DNA of 38,650 nt from JAFGMC01 sp963540515 (lineage in GTDB: Bacteria > Pseudomonadota > Alphaproteobacteria > Rs-D84): positions 1 to 38,650 of the forward strand of contig CAUTNA010000007.1 in assembly GCA_963540515.1 (NCBI GenBank). The letters are read 5' to 3'. Of the stretch, positions 8,877 through 17,800 are shown in pieces (position 1 is the first letter of the stretch; the number at the start of each line of letters is the position of its first letter). The position numbers were made by a program, and so were the translations under genes. The notes under the pieces are model-generated. The model did no database searches. It was given only the letters and a program-made list of their open reading frames with translations, and was not told the origin of the DNA.

Positions 8877-9389
8877 ATGGCTAGTTCTTGGGATAGTTCA
8901 ACTTTGAAGAAATTAAAGGCTTTGGTTGCTAAGGGTTTATCGACTTCTGAAATAGGAAAAAAAATAGGTGTATCAAAGAATGCAGTAGTTGGAAAATTAA
9001 ATAGACTTGGTTGGAATTCAAAGGCTGGTGGTATTACATCAGATGAGCCAGTAAAAAAAGCAAAAGATAAAGAAATACTAAAAAAGAAATCCATCAAGAT
9101 AAAAGAAGTTAAAACAAAAGTAAAAAAAATTGAGATCTCAGAAAAACCTAAAATAAAGCCGATTAAAAGGACAAAAGAAATATCTGCATCTCAAAAAATT
9201 ATAAAAACAGCTTTAGAAATGGCAAGTTTAAAAAAAGATCAATGTAGATGGCCAATTGGTGATACAGACTCAGATGATTTTCATTTTTGCGGTAAAAAAG
9301 TATTTCCAGGAAAACCATATTGTTATGAACATTGTAAATGTGCTTATAAATTAAATGCACCTAAAAAGCAACAAGATGAAGAAGAATAA
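8877..9389 (+). CDS. gcrA: GcrA cell cycle regulator
   Basis: The N-terminus carries the GcrA helix-turn-helix (LKALVAKGLSTSEIGKKIGV, then SKNAVVGKLNRLGW, about 12-46). The C-terminus carries the signature CRWPIGD, FCGKK, then PYCYEHCKCAY, the region that contacts sigma-70 region 2 in Caulobacter GcrA. The middle (about 55-120) is a Lys-rich linker. In Alphaproteobacteria GcrA acts with RpoD at promoters methylated by CcrM at GANTC to time division genes. Length 170 residues is ordinary. Its stop lies inside the start of the next gene (14-base overlap), so the two are probably co-transcribed. Confidence 0.95.
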   Translation: MASSWDSSTLKKLKALVAKGLSTSEIGKKIGVSKNAVVGKLNRLGWNSKAGGITSDEPVKKAKDKEILKKKSIKIKEVKTKVKKIEISEKPKIKPIKRTKEISASQKIIKTALEMASLKKDQCRWPIGDTDSDDFHFCGKKVFPGKPYCYEHCKCAYKLNAPKKQQDEEE

Positions 9390-11142
9390 ATCTATAGATA
9401 ATCTTTATATGACTTTCAAAGAAGAACCAGAGGTTAATGGTTTACTTAAATCTATTGACTTTAAAATAGAAGACAATCTTTTGTCTGCTTTTTATAAAGA
9501 TGATGAATTAATTTTTGTCTTAGATAAAACAATTAATGAGACTAAACCAAATGTTTTATTAATTATTGAACAGATAGATGGACGTAAATGGGATGATATT
9601 CTAGCAAATGATTATAATGTTACATTGGAGTTAATCAGACCAAAAATTAGAAATAAATATAGAAAATTAGATATTGATTATGATGGACTTAATATTTATA
9701 AAAATTTAATTGAAGATTATAAAAATGGTACTGATTTAACAAATTCTTTAAATGAACTTTCTAATTTTAGAAATTCATCTATTAAAATGGCAGCAAGTCA
9801 AAGACTTGTTTCTTCTCAAAATAAAATAAGAAAATCTAGTATTACAGTTGATAAAACAGATAAAACTTTATCTAAATTACAAGAAGATTTTAAGAAACTG
9901 CGTTTAAAATTGCAAAAGCAAAGAAAGAAAAATATAGATCCAGAAAAAATAAAAAGAACGGAAGATAGAATACAAAATTTAATTTTAAAAATGCGTCGTT
10001 CTAAAAAACGTTTAAAAAGAGCAGAAAAAAGATTAGAAACAGCAAAAAAAGATTCTGATATTTCTGAGGAAATTTTAAAACAAAAGTATATAATGAAAAC
10101 AACTAAGGCGATTGATGTTATGAGTGAAGATGTAAAACCTTTATTTGATAAAGATCCTGAAGTTATGGATGAGAAAATAGCATTCAAACCAATCAATTTT
10201 GATTCAGATAAATTTGATGAAACAGAAGTTGTTCCAAATATGTCTAGTATTATCTCTGATGAAGATAAAAATGATATTGATATAGAATATAACAATTCTT
10301 CTGAGAACTCTGTAATTGATAGTATTAAAGCCATTGAAGAAGATACTGTTGAGGAAAATAAGGAAGAAAAAATTGAGGATAAAAAAGAAGAACCTGAAAA
10401 ATTTGTTGAACCACTAAAAAGACCTGTATCACCAATAAGTGGTCAAACTATAAAGAGTAATCTAGAACAACCTTATAATAACAATAATAGTATTCTTAGT
10501 TCTTCTCAAATTGTATCAAATAGACCATCTCAAATTTATTATTTAGTGTTAGTTTTACTTATTATAACATCTATATTTACCTTATTTTTATATCAAAAAA
10601 GAAACTGTAATAATGGAACCCCTAATATAACAACAGAAAAAATAGAGACAGTATTTGTTGAAGAAAAACCTGATGAGAAAACACAAGAAGTAAATTTGAA
10701 CCAAGAACTAATTGAACCAGATGAGTCAAATCTTAATAATGAAAATAAAACAGAAGAAAAAGAACATGAAATTTTAGAAAATTCAATTATTTCTAGTGAT
10801 GTTAATGAAGAATCACAAGAATCTTCTAAAGAAGAAAATAATGAAACTCTTGAAAATCAAGATACAACTCCAATTAATCAAGAAGAAATACAAGAACAAC
10901 AAGATGCAGCAGATTTAACAGAATCTATTGAAAATAAAGAAACAATTGTAAATGAACAACCTGAAATAAAATCTGATGAAATAGTAGAACCTGTAATTAA
11001 CGAAGATGAAGAAAAAGTTTTATTAGATAAACCTGAATATAATGTATCAAGTGATAGAGAATTTACAGAAGATCAAAATTTTGATTCAAATAATTCTATT
11101 CCATCAGAAGAACAAGTTCCAGATACAACTATTTCTGAATAA
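9376..11142 (+). CDS. Coiled-coil single-pass membrane protein with Glu-rich tail, unknown function
   Basis: A 588-residue protein I cannot assign. From the chosen ATG (9376, overlapping the end of gcrA) there is a compact N-terminal domain (1-140), a strongly basic Lys/Arg/Leu coiled coil (about 158-225), an acidic linker, one hydrophobic segment (about 386-408, YYLVLVLLIITSIFTLFLYQ) and a ~180-residue Glu/Asn/Ser-rich tail with no predicted fold. With the basic KR residues after the TM the tail could lie on either side of the membrane. No good ribosome-binding site precedes the ATG; coupling to gcrA translation is likely. An upstream ATG at 9355 would lengthen it by seven residues. Confidence 0.72.
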   Translation: MKKNKSIDNLYMTFKEEPEVNGLLKSIDFKIEDNLLSAFYKDDELIFVLDKTINETKPNVLLIIEQIDGRKWDDILANDYNVTLELIRPKIRNKYRKLDIDYDGLNIYKNLIEDYKNGTDLTNSLNELSNFRNSSIKMAASQRLVSSQNKIRKSSITVDKTDKTLSKLQEDFKKLRLKLQKQRKKNIDPEKIKRTEDRIQNLILKMRRSKKRLKRAEKRLETAKKDSDISEEILKQKYIMKTTKAIDVMSEDVKPLFDKDPEVMDEKIAFKPINFDSDKFDETEVVPNMSSIISDEDKNDIDIEYNNSSENSVIDSIKAIEEDTVEENKEEKIEDKKEEPEKFVEPLKRPVSPISGQTIKSNLEQPYNNNNSILSSSQIVSNRPSQIYYLVLVLLIITSIFTLFLYQKRNCNNGTPNITTEKIETVFVEEKPDEKTQEVNLNQELIEPDESNLNNENKTEEKEHEILENSIISSDVNEESQESSKEENNETLENQDTTPINQEEIQEQQDAADLTESIENKETIVNEQPEIKSDEIVEPVINEDEEKVLLDKPEYNVSSDREFTEDQNFDSNNSIPSEEQVPDTTISE

Positions 11143-11196
11143 AATTCATTAAATTGTTTTATTAGAGTTAAAACTTAATATTTAATAAGTTATAAT

Positions 11197-11562
11197 TTAT
11201 CTGCTGTTAACAGTTTTTGAATAAGCGGAATTATTAAAGTTATTAGTTTTATTCAATTTATTTATAATATATTCTAATTTCAAAAACTCTTTTGATGCTT
11301 CGTTATTTGATTCAAAACTTTTCTTATCAACAATAGTATGTACACCAATTTTAAAAGAATATTGTATAAAATTAGAATCTAGTTTTAATTCTATAATCAT
11401 AGAGTGTTTTACAGAATTAAAAATTCCTGTTTCGGTATAACCTTTTTTAATCCAATTAATAATATCTTTATAATTAAAAAATGGAACTTTCAAAATTAAC
11501 TTATTATTTTCTGATTCAAAAGGTTCTTTAAGTAAATTAATAAATAATATTTTATTTTCCAT
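11197..11562 (-). CDS. Small protein of unknown function
   Basis: A 121-residue protein with no recognised family. It has alternating strands and helices (ILKVPFFNYKDIINWIKKGY; SMIIELKLDSNFIQYSFKIG) and no signal or TM. A GGAG-containing stretch lies just before the ATG, supporting translation. It lies between two plus-strand blocks, just after tRNA-Arg on the same strand. Confidence 0.55.
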   Translation of the reverse strand: MENKILFINLLKEPFESENNKLILKVPFFNYKDIINWIKKGYTETGIFNSVKHSMIIELKLDSNFIQYSFKIGVHTIVDKKSFESNNEASKEFLKLEYIINKLNKTNNFNNSAYSKTVNSR

Positions 11563-11615
11563 ATCTCCAACCTTAAATAAATAAAATAAGAGATTGTTCT
11601 TCTAAAAATCAAAGG

Positions 11616-11692
11616 TGGCGCGCCCAGAAGGATTCGAACCCTCAGTCTCCTGATCCGTAGTCAGGTGCTTTATCCAGTTGAGCTATAGGCGC
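11616..11692 (-). tRNA. tRNA-Arg(ACG)
   Basis: Minus strand: acceptor GCGCCTA pairs with TGGGCGC (one G-T), discriminator G, CCA encoded. The anticodon stem CCTGA/TCAGG encloses CTACGGA, giving ACG (inosine-modified, reads CGN). The T-arm has GGTTCGAATCC. Length is 77 nt. Confidence 0.95.
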
Positions 11693-11758
11693 ACACTTAC
11701 ATGATACAACTGATAAATTATATTTGCAAGATAGTTTTTATTATTTTAAAGTTCGTTT

Positions 11759-12118
11759 ATGCGACAATTATCAAATGAAGATATTTTAAATATGATAAAT
11801 GAAAATTTTATTAAGGATAATAAAGTCCCAAAATATATTTATATAAAATTAAATGAATATATAAATGAAGAAGAATCAAAAAGAAAAATTAAAACCATTG
11901 TTGATTTTCATGAAAAAACAGAAGAACAGGCATATAAAGAAATATTAAATTTACTTGAAAATAAAATAAAGAAAGCAACAATTATAACTGGCAAAAGTGG
12001 TATTCTTAAGCCAAAATTTTTAAATTGGGCAGAAACTGGTAAATTATCAGAAAACATAAAGAAAATTAAACAAATAAATATAGGATCATATGAAGTAGAA
12101 TTTAAGTATTTTGATTAA
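11759..12118 (+). CDS. Divergent Smr-domain protein
   Basis: A 119-residue protein. MRQLSNEDI at the start and TIVDFHEKTEEQAYKEI (about 46-62) then KKATIITGKSGILKPKFLNWAE (about 72-93) follow the plan of stand-alone alphaproteobacterial Smr proteins: LDLHG, a helix, then vLVITGKG, G-x-L, and a WL segment. Smr domains are DNA/RNA nicking or binding modules (MutS2 C-terminus). Here the DLHG motif reads DFHE (Gly lost) and the final HGG..A part is missing, so activity may be altered. The family call rests on motif order; confidence is moderate. Confidence 0.6.
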   Translation: MRQLSNEDILNMINENFIKDNKVPKYIYIKLNEYINEEESKRKIKTIVDFHEKTEEQAYKEILNLLENKIKKATIITGKSGILKPKFLNWAETGKLSENIKKIKQINIGSYEVEFKYFD

Positions 12119-12183
12119 TACTTGTTTTAATATAAAAAAAATTCTATATTTTCCAATAAATATTAAATAAGAGATTTTTAGAT

Positions 12184-12378
12184 ATGAATAAAAAAGAAAA
12201 AAGAAAGAGAAGACTAAAAAAATTTAAAGAACAACATAAATTAGGTAATAAACAAAATAATAAACACTCAATTTCTTTTTTACATAATGATATTAGAACA
12301 GAAAATTTATTTAAAGAAAGATATTACAGATTAATGGCTACTATACTTTCTAGTATAAGACATTGTAGAAAAATATAA
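12184..12378 (+). CDS. Small basic protein of unknown function
   Basis: A 64-residue, very Lys/Arg-rich protein (N-terminal KKEKRKRRLKKF) with a short C-terminal helix. It sits 12 bases before lemA on the same strand, downstream of the Smr-like gene, which fits an operon. Such small basic ORFs can bind RNA, but no family is recognised and it could be a chance ORF. Confidence 0.45.
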   Translation: MNKKEKRKRRLKKFKEQHKLGNKQNNKHSISFLHNDIRTENLFKERYYRLMATILSSIRHCRKI

Positions 12379-12390
12379 AGGATATAATTT

Positions 12391-12933
12391 ATGTTATATT
12401 TTATTTTAAGTATAGTTTTAGTATTTTTATATTTTATAGCTGTTTACAATTCTTTCATATCCAAGAAAAATCAAGTAAAAGAGGCATTTGCCACTATAGA
12501 TACTCAATTAAAAAGAAGATATGAACTTATTCCAAATTTAGTAAATGCAGTCAAAGGTGCTACTAAACATGAGCAAGAGACACTAGAGAAAGTTATAAAA
12601 GCAAGAAATGTTGCTATTTCAAGTGATATAAATACAAGAGAAAAAGCAGAAAATAACTTAAGTAAAACACTTAAAAGTATTTTTGCATTATCTGAAAATT
12701 ATCCAAATTTAAAAGCAAATCAGAACTTTTTGGAACTACAGCAAGAATTATCAGATACTGAGAATAAATTACAAGCTGCAAGAAGTTTCTATAATACTGT
12801 TGTACTTGATTTTAATACTAGAGTTTCAAGTTTTCCAAGTAATATAATTGCAAAAATATTTAATTTTAAAGAAGAAAAGTTTTTTGAATTAGATGATTCA
12901 ATTGAAAAAACAGCTCCAAAAGTAAATTTTTAA
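12391..12933 (+). CDS. lemA: LemA family protein
   Basis: A 180-residue protein with an N-terminal TM (2-20), then the LemA signature around residues 22-75: QVKEAFATIDTQLKRRYELI, then PNLVNAVKGATKHEQETL and VIKARN. The rest is a helical bundle including LQQELSDTENKLQAARSFYN, also typical. LemA proteins are anchored with a periplasmic or outer helical domain; their biochemical role is unsettled. AAGGAT precedes the ATG. It ends five bases from the convergent priA gene with no clear terminator hairpin. Confidence 0.92.
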   Translation: MLYFILSIVLVFLYFIAVYNSFISKKNQVKEAFATIDTQLKRRYELIPNLVNAVKGATKHEQETLEKVIKARNVAISSDINTREKAENNLSKTLKSIFALSENYPNLKANQNFLELQQELSDTENKLQAARSFYNTVVLDFNTRVSSFPSNIIAKIFNFKEEKFFELDDSIEKTAPKVNF

Positions 12934-12937
12934 ACAT

Positions 12938-15124
12938 TTAAAAGAAGCTTTGAGGGTTTACATCAAATTTAACTTTTAGGTTTGTTGGCTTTTTTACTCT
13001 ATCGACCCAATCTTTTATAATTGGTTGAAGGTTTGAATTGACCCCACCTATAACTAAAAACCTCATTCTGTAAAAAGTTCTGATTTTATAGATTTGTGCT
13101 TTAACTGGTCCCAAGATTTTTGCATTTGTAAGATTTGGTTTAATGTTTTTTAATTTAGAACAATAATCAATTAGTGAACTTTCTTTTTTCGCCTCTATTA
13201 TAATTGATATTAATTGAGAAAATGGTGGCATCTTTGCAATTTTTCGAATTGCAATATCGGAGTCAATAAATCTGTCTCTATCATAATTACAGATTGCTTG
13301 AATTACAGGATTTTCAGGTTGATAAGTTTGTAAAAATACTTTTCCTGCTTTTTCACCTCTTCCAGCCCTGCCTGATACTTGCATTATTTGAGAAAAAGTA
13401 TGTTCTGCTGCTCTAAAATCAGTTCCATAAAGCCCCATATCTGTATCAACTACACCAATTAAAGTAAGATCAGGAAAATGATGACCTTTTGCTAGTATTT
13501 GAGTTCCTATAATTATATCTATTTCTTTTTTTTCTATTTTTGAAATAAGTCTCTCTGCCTCTTTTGCAGAAAAAGCTGTATCACTTGATATAATTTGAAC
13601 TTTTGAATTTGGAAACCTTACCTTTACTTCTTCTTGTATTTTCTCTATACCAAAACCACGAAGTACTAATTTATTATCACATTTTGGACATTTTTTAGGT
13701 ATAGGTAAATTTTTTCCACAAATATGACATACAAGATTATTATCATTTTTATGATAAGTCATACTTAATTCACAATCAGGGCATTTTATAATTTCTCCAC
13801 AACTATCACACGCAACAATTGGTGCAAAACCACGTCTGTTAATAAATAATAAAACCTGCTCTTTATTTTTTAGTTTTTCTTCTATTTCATTTACTAAAAT
13901 AGGAGATAAATTACCATTTAACTCTTTATTATTTAAAATATATTTAGTTGGTTTTGATAGTTTCATATCAATAGTTTTTATCTCAGGCATCTTTGCCCCT
14001 GCAAAACGAGTTTTTAAAGTTAAATGCTTATATTTATTTAAATTAATATTATTAAAAGTTTCAACACTTGGAGTTGCACTTGCAAGAATTATTGGAATAT
14101 TTAAAATCTTTGATTTAAGTATTGCCATATCTCTGGCGTGATAAATTCCATTTTCTTCTTGTTTGTAAGAAGTATCATGTTCTTCATCTATGACAATCAA
14201 TCCTAAGTCTTGCCATGGTAAGAATAAAGCACTACGGGTTCCGATTACAATTTTAATTTTAGAATTTAAAACAGAAAGCCAAATATTTCTTCTTGCAGTA
14301 CTTGTTAAATTACTATGCCAAACAACAGGTTTTTCTCCAAACCTTTTTTCAAACCTATCTATAAATTGAGTTGTTAAGGCAATTTCTGGCATCATTAACA
14401 AAACAGATTTACCAGAACTATAGACTTTAAATATAGAATCAAAATAAACTTGAGTTTTACCACTGCCTGTAATTCCATCTAAAACAGATACATTAAAACC
14501 ATTAAATAAGTCTATGGAATCTGCACATTTTTTTTGTTCTGTATTTAAGGTTATAATTCCTGTATCAATATACTTTGGAATACTAAAAAAATCTTCTTTT
14601 TCAATATAACCACTTTCAATTAAAGTTTTATCTTTAATCATATTTAAAATAACTGAAGTATTTACTCCAGATATATTTTTTATATCCTCTTTAGTAATAG
14701 GTACATCTTTATTAATTTCAAAAACATCTATAATTTTTTGTCTTTGCTTGGTAATTTTTTTTATATTTTTTTTATCCAAAATAAAAGTTTTTTCTTTTTT
14801 TAAATCATTAAAAACACTTGGAACATTTAGAATTAATTTTAATACAATACTTGGCTCTATCATATTCCAAGAAGATAATTTGAAAATCCATTCAACAGTA
14901 GATTGAGATAGATTTGTAAGATCATATACTTTTATAATTTTCTTTATTTTAGATTTATCTAAATTTGAGTCCCCTTTTCCAATTATAACTCCATTATAAG
15001 TTTTATTCATAACTGGCACAAAAACAAAAGCCCCAACATCGGCATCTTCTTGCAAAAAATAATCATATCCAGAGTTTGGAATATTTAAGACTAATACTTT
15101 TACAATCTCGCCTGCTTTAAACAT
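12938..15124 (-). CDS. priA: Primosomal protein N' (replication restart helicase PriA)
   Basis: A 728-residue superfamily 2 DNA helicase that reloads the replisome at stalled forks. Visible: the N-terminal DNA-binding domain (FVPVMNKTYNGVIIG), Walker A LDGITGSGKTQVY, the DEEH box LIVIDEEHDTSYKQ, GTRSALFLPW, and the PriA zinc-binding Cys cluster (CDSCGEIIKCPDCELSM, then CHICGK and CPKC). The helicase C-terminal motifs IIGTQILAKGHHFPDLTL and MQVSGRAGRGEKAG are present. I start at the ATG at 15124 (MFKAGEIVKV) because AGG lies just before it and the 12 extra residues from the TTG at 15160 do not look like the family. Gene is intact. Confidence 0.96.
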   Translation of the reverse strand: MFKAGEIVKVLVLNIPNSGYDYFLQEDADVGAFVFVPVMNKTYNGVIIGKGDSNLDKSKIKKIIKVYDLTNLSQSTVEWIFKLSSWNMIEPSIVLKLILNVPSVFNDLKKEKTFILDKKNIKKITKQRQKIIDVFEINKDVPITKEDIKNISGVNTSVILNMIKDKTLIESGYIEKEDFFSIPKYIDTGIITLNTEQKKCADSIDLFNGFNVSVLDGITGSGKTQVYFDSIFKVYSSGKSVLLMMPEIALTTQFIDRFEKRFGEKPVVWHSNLTSTARRNIWLSVLNSKIKIVIGTRSALFLPWQDLGLIVIDEEHDTSYKQEENGIYHARDMAILKSKILNIPIILASATPSVETFNNINLNKYKHLTLKTRFAGAKMPEIKTIDMKLSKPTKYILNNKELNGNLSPILVNEIEEKLKNKEQVLLFINRRGFAPIVACDSCGEIIKCPDCELSMTYHKNDNNLVCHICGKNLPIPKKCPKCDNKLVLRGFGIEKIQEEVKVRFPNSKVQIISSDTAFSAKEAERLISKIEKKEIDIIIGTQILAKGHHFPDLTLIGVVDTDMGLYGTDFRAAEHTFSQIMQVSGRAGRGEKAGKVFLQTYQPENPVIQAICNYDRDRFIDSDIAIRKIAKMPPFSQLISIIIEAKKESSLIDYCSKLKNIKPNLTNAKILGPVKAQIYKIRTFYRMRFLVIGGVNSNLQPIIKDWVDRVKKPTNLKVKFDVNPQSFF

Positions 15125-15208
15125 AAACCTAATAGTAATTACATAAAAGGATAATGACAAGATTTTTATTTTATAGAATGAATTTTCTGTGTTAGTATCT
15201 TCTTATAA

Positions 15209-15645
15209 AAAGGTTATTCATCATCTAAAGATGAAAATGGTTTTACAGAAATTTTTTATAAAAATAAATCTGTTGCATATATTTTTAAGAAGTATAATTT
15301 GTATAAATTTCTAAAATTCAGAGGAATTGATTGGAAAAATATTTTATCTAAAAATTACTTCCTGATGATTCTATTTATGTTATATCAAATAATATTTTAT
15401 ATATTATTGAAGTAAAGTATCAACAAGTACAAGGATCTGTTGATGAAAAATTACAAACTTGTGATTTTAAAAGAAAACAATATAAAAGATTATTATCAAA
15501 ACTTAATGAATATATGTATTTATTATCAAGTTGGTTTAAAAAAGAAGAATACAAAGATGTTTTGAATTATATTATATCTGTTGGTTGTTCATATTATTTT
15601 GATTATATTCCTCTTTCTAAACTTAATTTACCTATTCCAAAATAA
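15209..15645 (+). pseudogene. Broken type II restriction endonuclease-like gene (PD-(D/E)XK)
   Basis: No long ORF is present, but two adjacent frames join into one coherent protein tail. Frame one (from about 15209) reads FTEIFYKNKSVAYIF, then FRGIDWKNILSK. After a one-base shift near 15355-15362 the second frame reads PDDSIYVISNNILYIIEVKY, then QQVQGSVDEKLQTCDFKRKQ and IISVGCSYYFDYIPLSKL to a TAA at 15643. The PD...EVK spacing and the Q-x-x-GSVDEK-Q-T-DFK-QY pattern match PD-(D/E)XK restriction endonucleases. The N-terminus and start codon are missing and no methylase gene is nearby, so this is a decayed relic. The exact enzyme family is not certain. Confidence 0.62.
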
Positions 15646-15665
15646 AACTGATTTATAAATTAAAT

Positions 15666-15688
15666 AAAAAAGGTGCTTAAAAGCACCT
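15666..15688 (-). terminator. Rho-independent terminator of rpmG
   Basis: Perfect 8-bp stem AGGTGCTT/AAGCACCT (15671-15688) with a two-base loop; on the minus strand it is followed by a T-run, placing it directly after rpmG. Confidence 0.8.
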
Positions 15689-15710
15689 CTAAAAACTAGA
15701 TTAAAAATAA

Positions 15711-15890
15711 TTATTTTGGCATTTTTGCTTCTGTAAATATAACATGCTTGCGCAATTTTGGATCATACTTACGAAACTTCATTTTACCTTGAGTATTTTC
15801 AGACTTTGTATTTTTTGTAGTAGTATAAAAAAAGCCAGTTTCTTTATTTTCTAATTTTACAACTTCTTTACTACCTTTTTTAGATGCCAT
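15711..15890 (-). CDS. rpmG: 50S ribosomal protein L33
   Basis: A 59-residue ORF reading MASKKGSKEVVKLENKETG, then FFYTTTKNTKSE, then MKFRKYDPKLRKHVIFTEAK. This is the L33 pattern (TGxFYTTTKN, KKFDP..RKHV.YKEAK). It lacks the Cys-pairs of zinc-type L33, so it is the zinc-free form. A large-subunit E-site protein. ATG at 15890, TAA at 15711, with a minus-strand promoter candidate upstream and a clear terminator downstream, so it is probably a single-gene transcript. Confidence 0.95.
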   Translation of the reverse strand: MASKKGSKEVVKLENKETGFFYTTTKNTKSENTQGKMKFRKYDPKLRKHVIFTEAKMPK

Positions 15891-15923
15891 TTTAAATTAC
15901 CTTTATTAATGAATGCCTCGTCA

Positions 15924-15952
15924 ATAGTAATTTATTTTTTTATGGAAATCAA
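15924..15952 (-). promoter_or_regulatory. Candidate promoter of rpmG
   Basis: On the minus strand TTGATT (15952-15947) and TACTAT (15929-15924) are separated by 17 bases, ending about 34 bases before the rpmG ATG. Confidence 0.5.
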
Positions 15953-15977
15953 GTTTTTTATATTTATAATATATATC

Positions 15978-16062
15978 GCAGGTGTGGCGGAATTGGTAGA
16001 CGCGCTGGTTTTAGATACCAGTAGGTAAAACTGTGTGGGTTCAAGTCCCATCATCTGCACCA
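15978..16062 (+). tRNA. tRNA-Leu(TAG)
   Basis: Acceptor GCAGGTG pairs with CATCTGC; discriminator A and encoded CCA. The anticodon loop TTTAGAT gives TAG (reads CUN). A class II variable arm is present and the T-arm reads GGTTCAAGTCC. Length is 85 nt. A TATAAT at 15965-15970 lies just upstream, though no clear -35 is seen. Confidence 0.95.
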
Positions 16063-16100
16063 GAATTTTAATATTCTATAAAATATTATTTTTTATAAAT

Positions 16101-17714
16101 TTAAGACTGTAGATTTAAATAATATTTTACTATATTTTCATCAAAGAATTTTATTTTTCCAACTGGTAAAATTAATATTTTATCTATATCTAATTCTTTA
16201 ATAAATTCTAAATCATGACTCACTATTATAAAAGTCTTATTTAATTCTTTAAAAGATTTTGCCAAACTTCTTTTACTTGTTATATCTAAGTGATTTGTTG
16301 GCTCATCAAGTAATAAAACATTTGAATTTGATAGAGATAATTTTGCAAGTTCTAATCTGGATCTTTCACCTGGTGATAAAGTTTTTATATTTTGTTTAAT
16401 TTTATTTGTATCAAAATTAAATTTATTTAAAAAAGATCTTAGATTTTGATTTGATAAAGAAGAAATTTTAGATAAATTTTCAAAAACATTAGTATTTAAG
16501 TCTAAATTTTCATACTCTTGAGCATAGTATCCAATTTTTGTATTTTTACTTATATTTATTGAACCAAAATCAGGTGTTAATATTCCAGATATTAGTTTTA
16601 ATAATGTAGATTTTCCTGCACCATTTTCACCAACTATTAAAATTTTTTCATTTCTATTAACCGATAGATTAATATTTTTTATAACATTATTAGAATTTTC
16701 ATAAGAAAAACTAACTTTTTTTAAAGTTATTGGAACCAAATCTGATTTTTCAGAATTTTTAAAGATTATATTTATTTCTTTTTCTTGTTTTGGTAAAACA
16801 ACCAAATTATTTTTTATTTTCTCTAATTGTTTTTCTCGGCTGTCTGCTTGTCTTTTAATCTTACCAGATTTTCCTTTTTGAGTGTCTATAAATTTTTGTA
16901 TTCTGTTTATTTCATTCATTTGATTTTTAAATTGCTTTTCTAAACTTTTATTAGTTTCTTCCAAAGTTTTAATAAACATATCGTAAGAAAAATTATAAAG
17001 CTTTCCAGTATGAGAATTTGAATCAAGATATAAAATTTTATTTGCTATTTTTCTGATAAATTCTTCATCGTGTGAAACAAATATAATACTTGTTTCAAGA
17101 GAATTTAAATAATTAAATATCCAGTCTCTTGAATTTATATCCAAGTGATTTGTAGGTTCATCAAGTAATAAAATATCTGGTTTAGAATATAAGGTTCTTA
17201 CAAAAGAAACTTTTGATTTTTGACCACCAGATAAATCATATATTTTTTTATATAAAAAATTTTTATCTATTTTCATTTGATTTATCATAGTTTCGAGCTC
17301 TGATAAATATGTATATCCTCCCCAGTATTCAAAATCTGATTGATACTTACCAAGTTCTTCTAATAGTTTAATATCAGTATTATTTTCTTCTAATTTTAAA
17401 TAAATTTCATTCAGTTTTTTTGAAATTAAATCTATTGGACGACCTGATTTTAGAAAATCAATTACCGTTAAATTATTATCAATATCCATCTCAGCAATTG
17501 TTTGAGGCATTAAAGATATTCTTATATTTTTATTAAAAACTATCTCTCCAGAATTATAATTTAAATTATTTGATAGAATTTTAAGAAGAGTTGATTTACC
17601 AGCACCATTTAGACCAAGAACTGCAAGTTTATCAACCTTTTGAACATCAAAAGTTAAATTTTTAAATATTAAGTTATCATTATAATATTTTTCTAAATTT
17701 TTAACAGATAACAT
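16101..17714 (-). CDS. ABC-F family ATPase
   Basis: A 537-residue soluble protein with two ABC domains and no TM. Domain 1 has Walker A GLNGAGKST (about 34-42), LSGGQKSK and LLLDEPTNHLD; domain 2 has GENGAGKST, LSPGERSRLELAKLSL and a second LLLDEPTNHLD. Between them lies the Lys/Glu-rich linker (about 240-310, NQMNEINRIQKFIDTQKGKS) that ABC-F proteins insert toward the ribosomal P/E site. The family acts on translating ribosomes (EttA, Uup, YbiT, YheS) or in antibiotic protection. I cannot fix the subfamily; the C-terminal coiled coil of Uup is missing, so Uup is less likely. Confidence 0.9.
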   Translation of the reverse strand: MLSVKNLEKYYNDNLIFKNLTFDVQKVDKLAVLGLNGAGKSTLLKILSNNLNYNSGEIVFNKNIRISLMPQTIAEMDIDNNLTVIDFLKSGRPIDLISKKLNEIYLKLEENNTDIKLLEELGKYQSDFEYWGGYTYLSELETMINQMKIDKNFLYKKIYDLSGGQKSKVSFVRTLYSKPDILLLDEPTNHLDINSRDWIFNYLNSLETSIIFVSHDEEFIRKIANKILYLDSNSHTGKLYNFSYDMFIKTLEETNKSLEKQFKNQMNEINRIQKFIDTQKGKSGKIKRQADSREKQLEKIKNNLVVLPKQEKEINIIFKNSEKSDLVPITLKKVSFSYENSNNVIKNINLSVNRNEKILIVGENGAGKSTLLKLISGILTPDFGSINISKNTKIGYYAQEYENLDLNTNVFENLSKISSLSNQNLRSFLNKFNFDTNKIKQNIKTLSPGERSRLELAKLSLSNSNVLLLDEPTNHLDITSKRSLAKSFKELNKTFIIVSHDLEFIKELDIDKILILPVGKIKFFDENIVKYYLNLQS

Positions 17715-17800
17715 ATAAAGTGAATTTTAATAAATAATACTTTCTAAATCTATTAAATACTTACTTGAGAATATTTTTATATATTGTTATATATAGATAT

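Noticed and set aside
9816..10334. Minus-strand 172-residue ORF opposite the coiled-coil gene
   Set aside because: Mirror of a Lys/Glu-rich coding frame giving Phe/Ser/Leu strings; no start context and fully inside a better gene.
12938..15124. Possible frameshift in priA at its C-terminus
   Set aside because: The translation runs through all helicase and zinc motifs to a normal end; length is close to the family.
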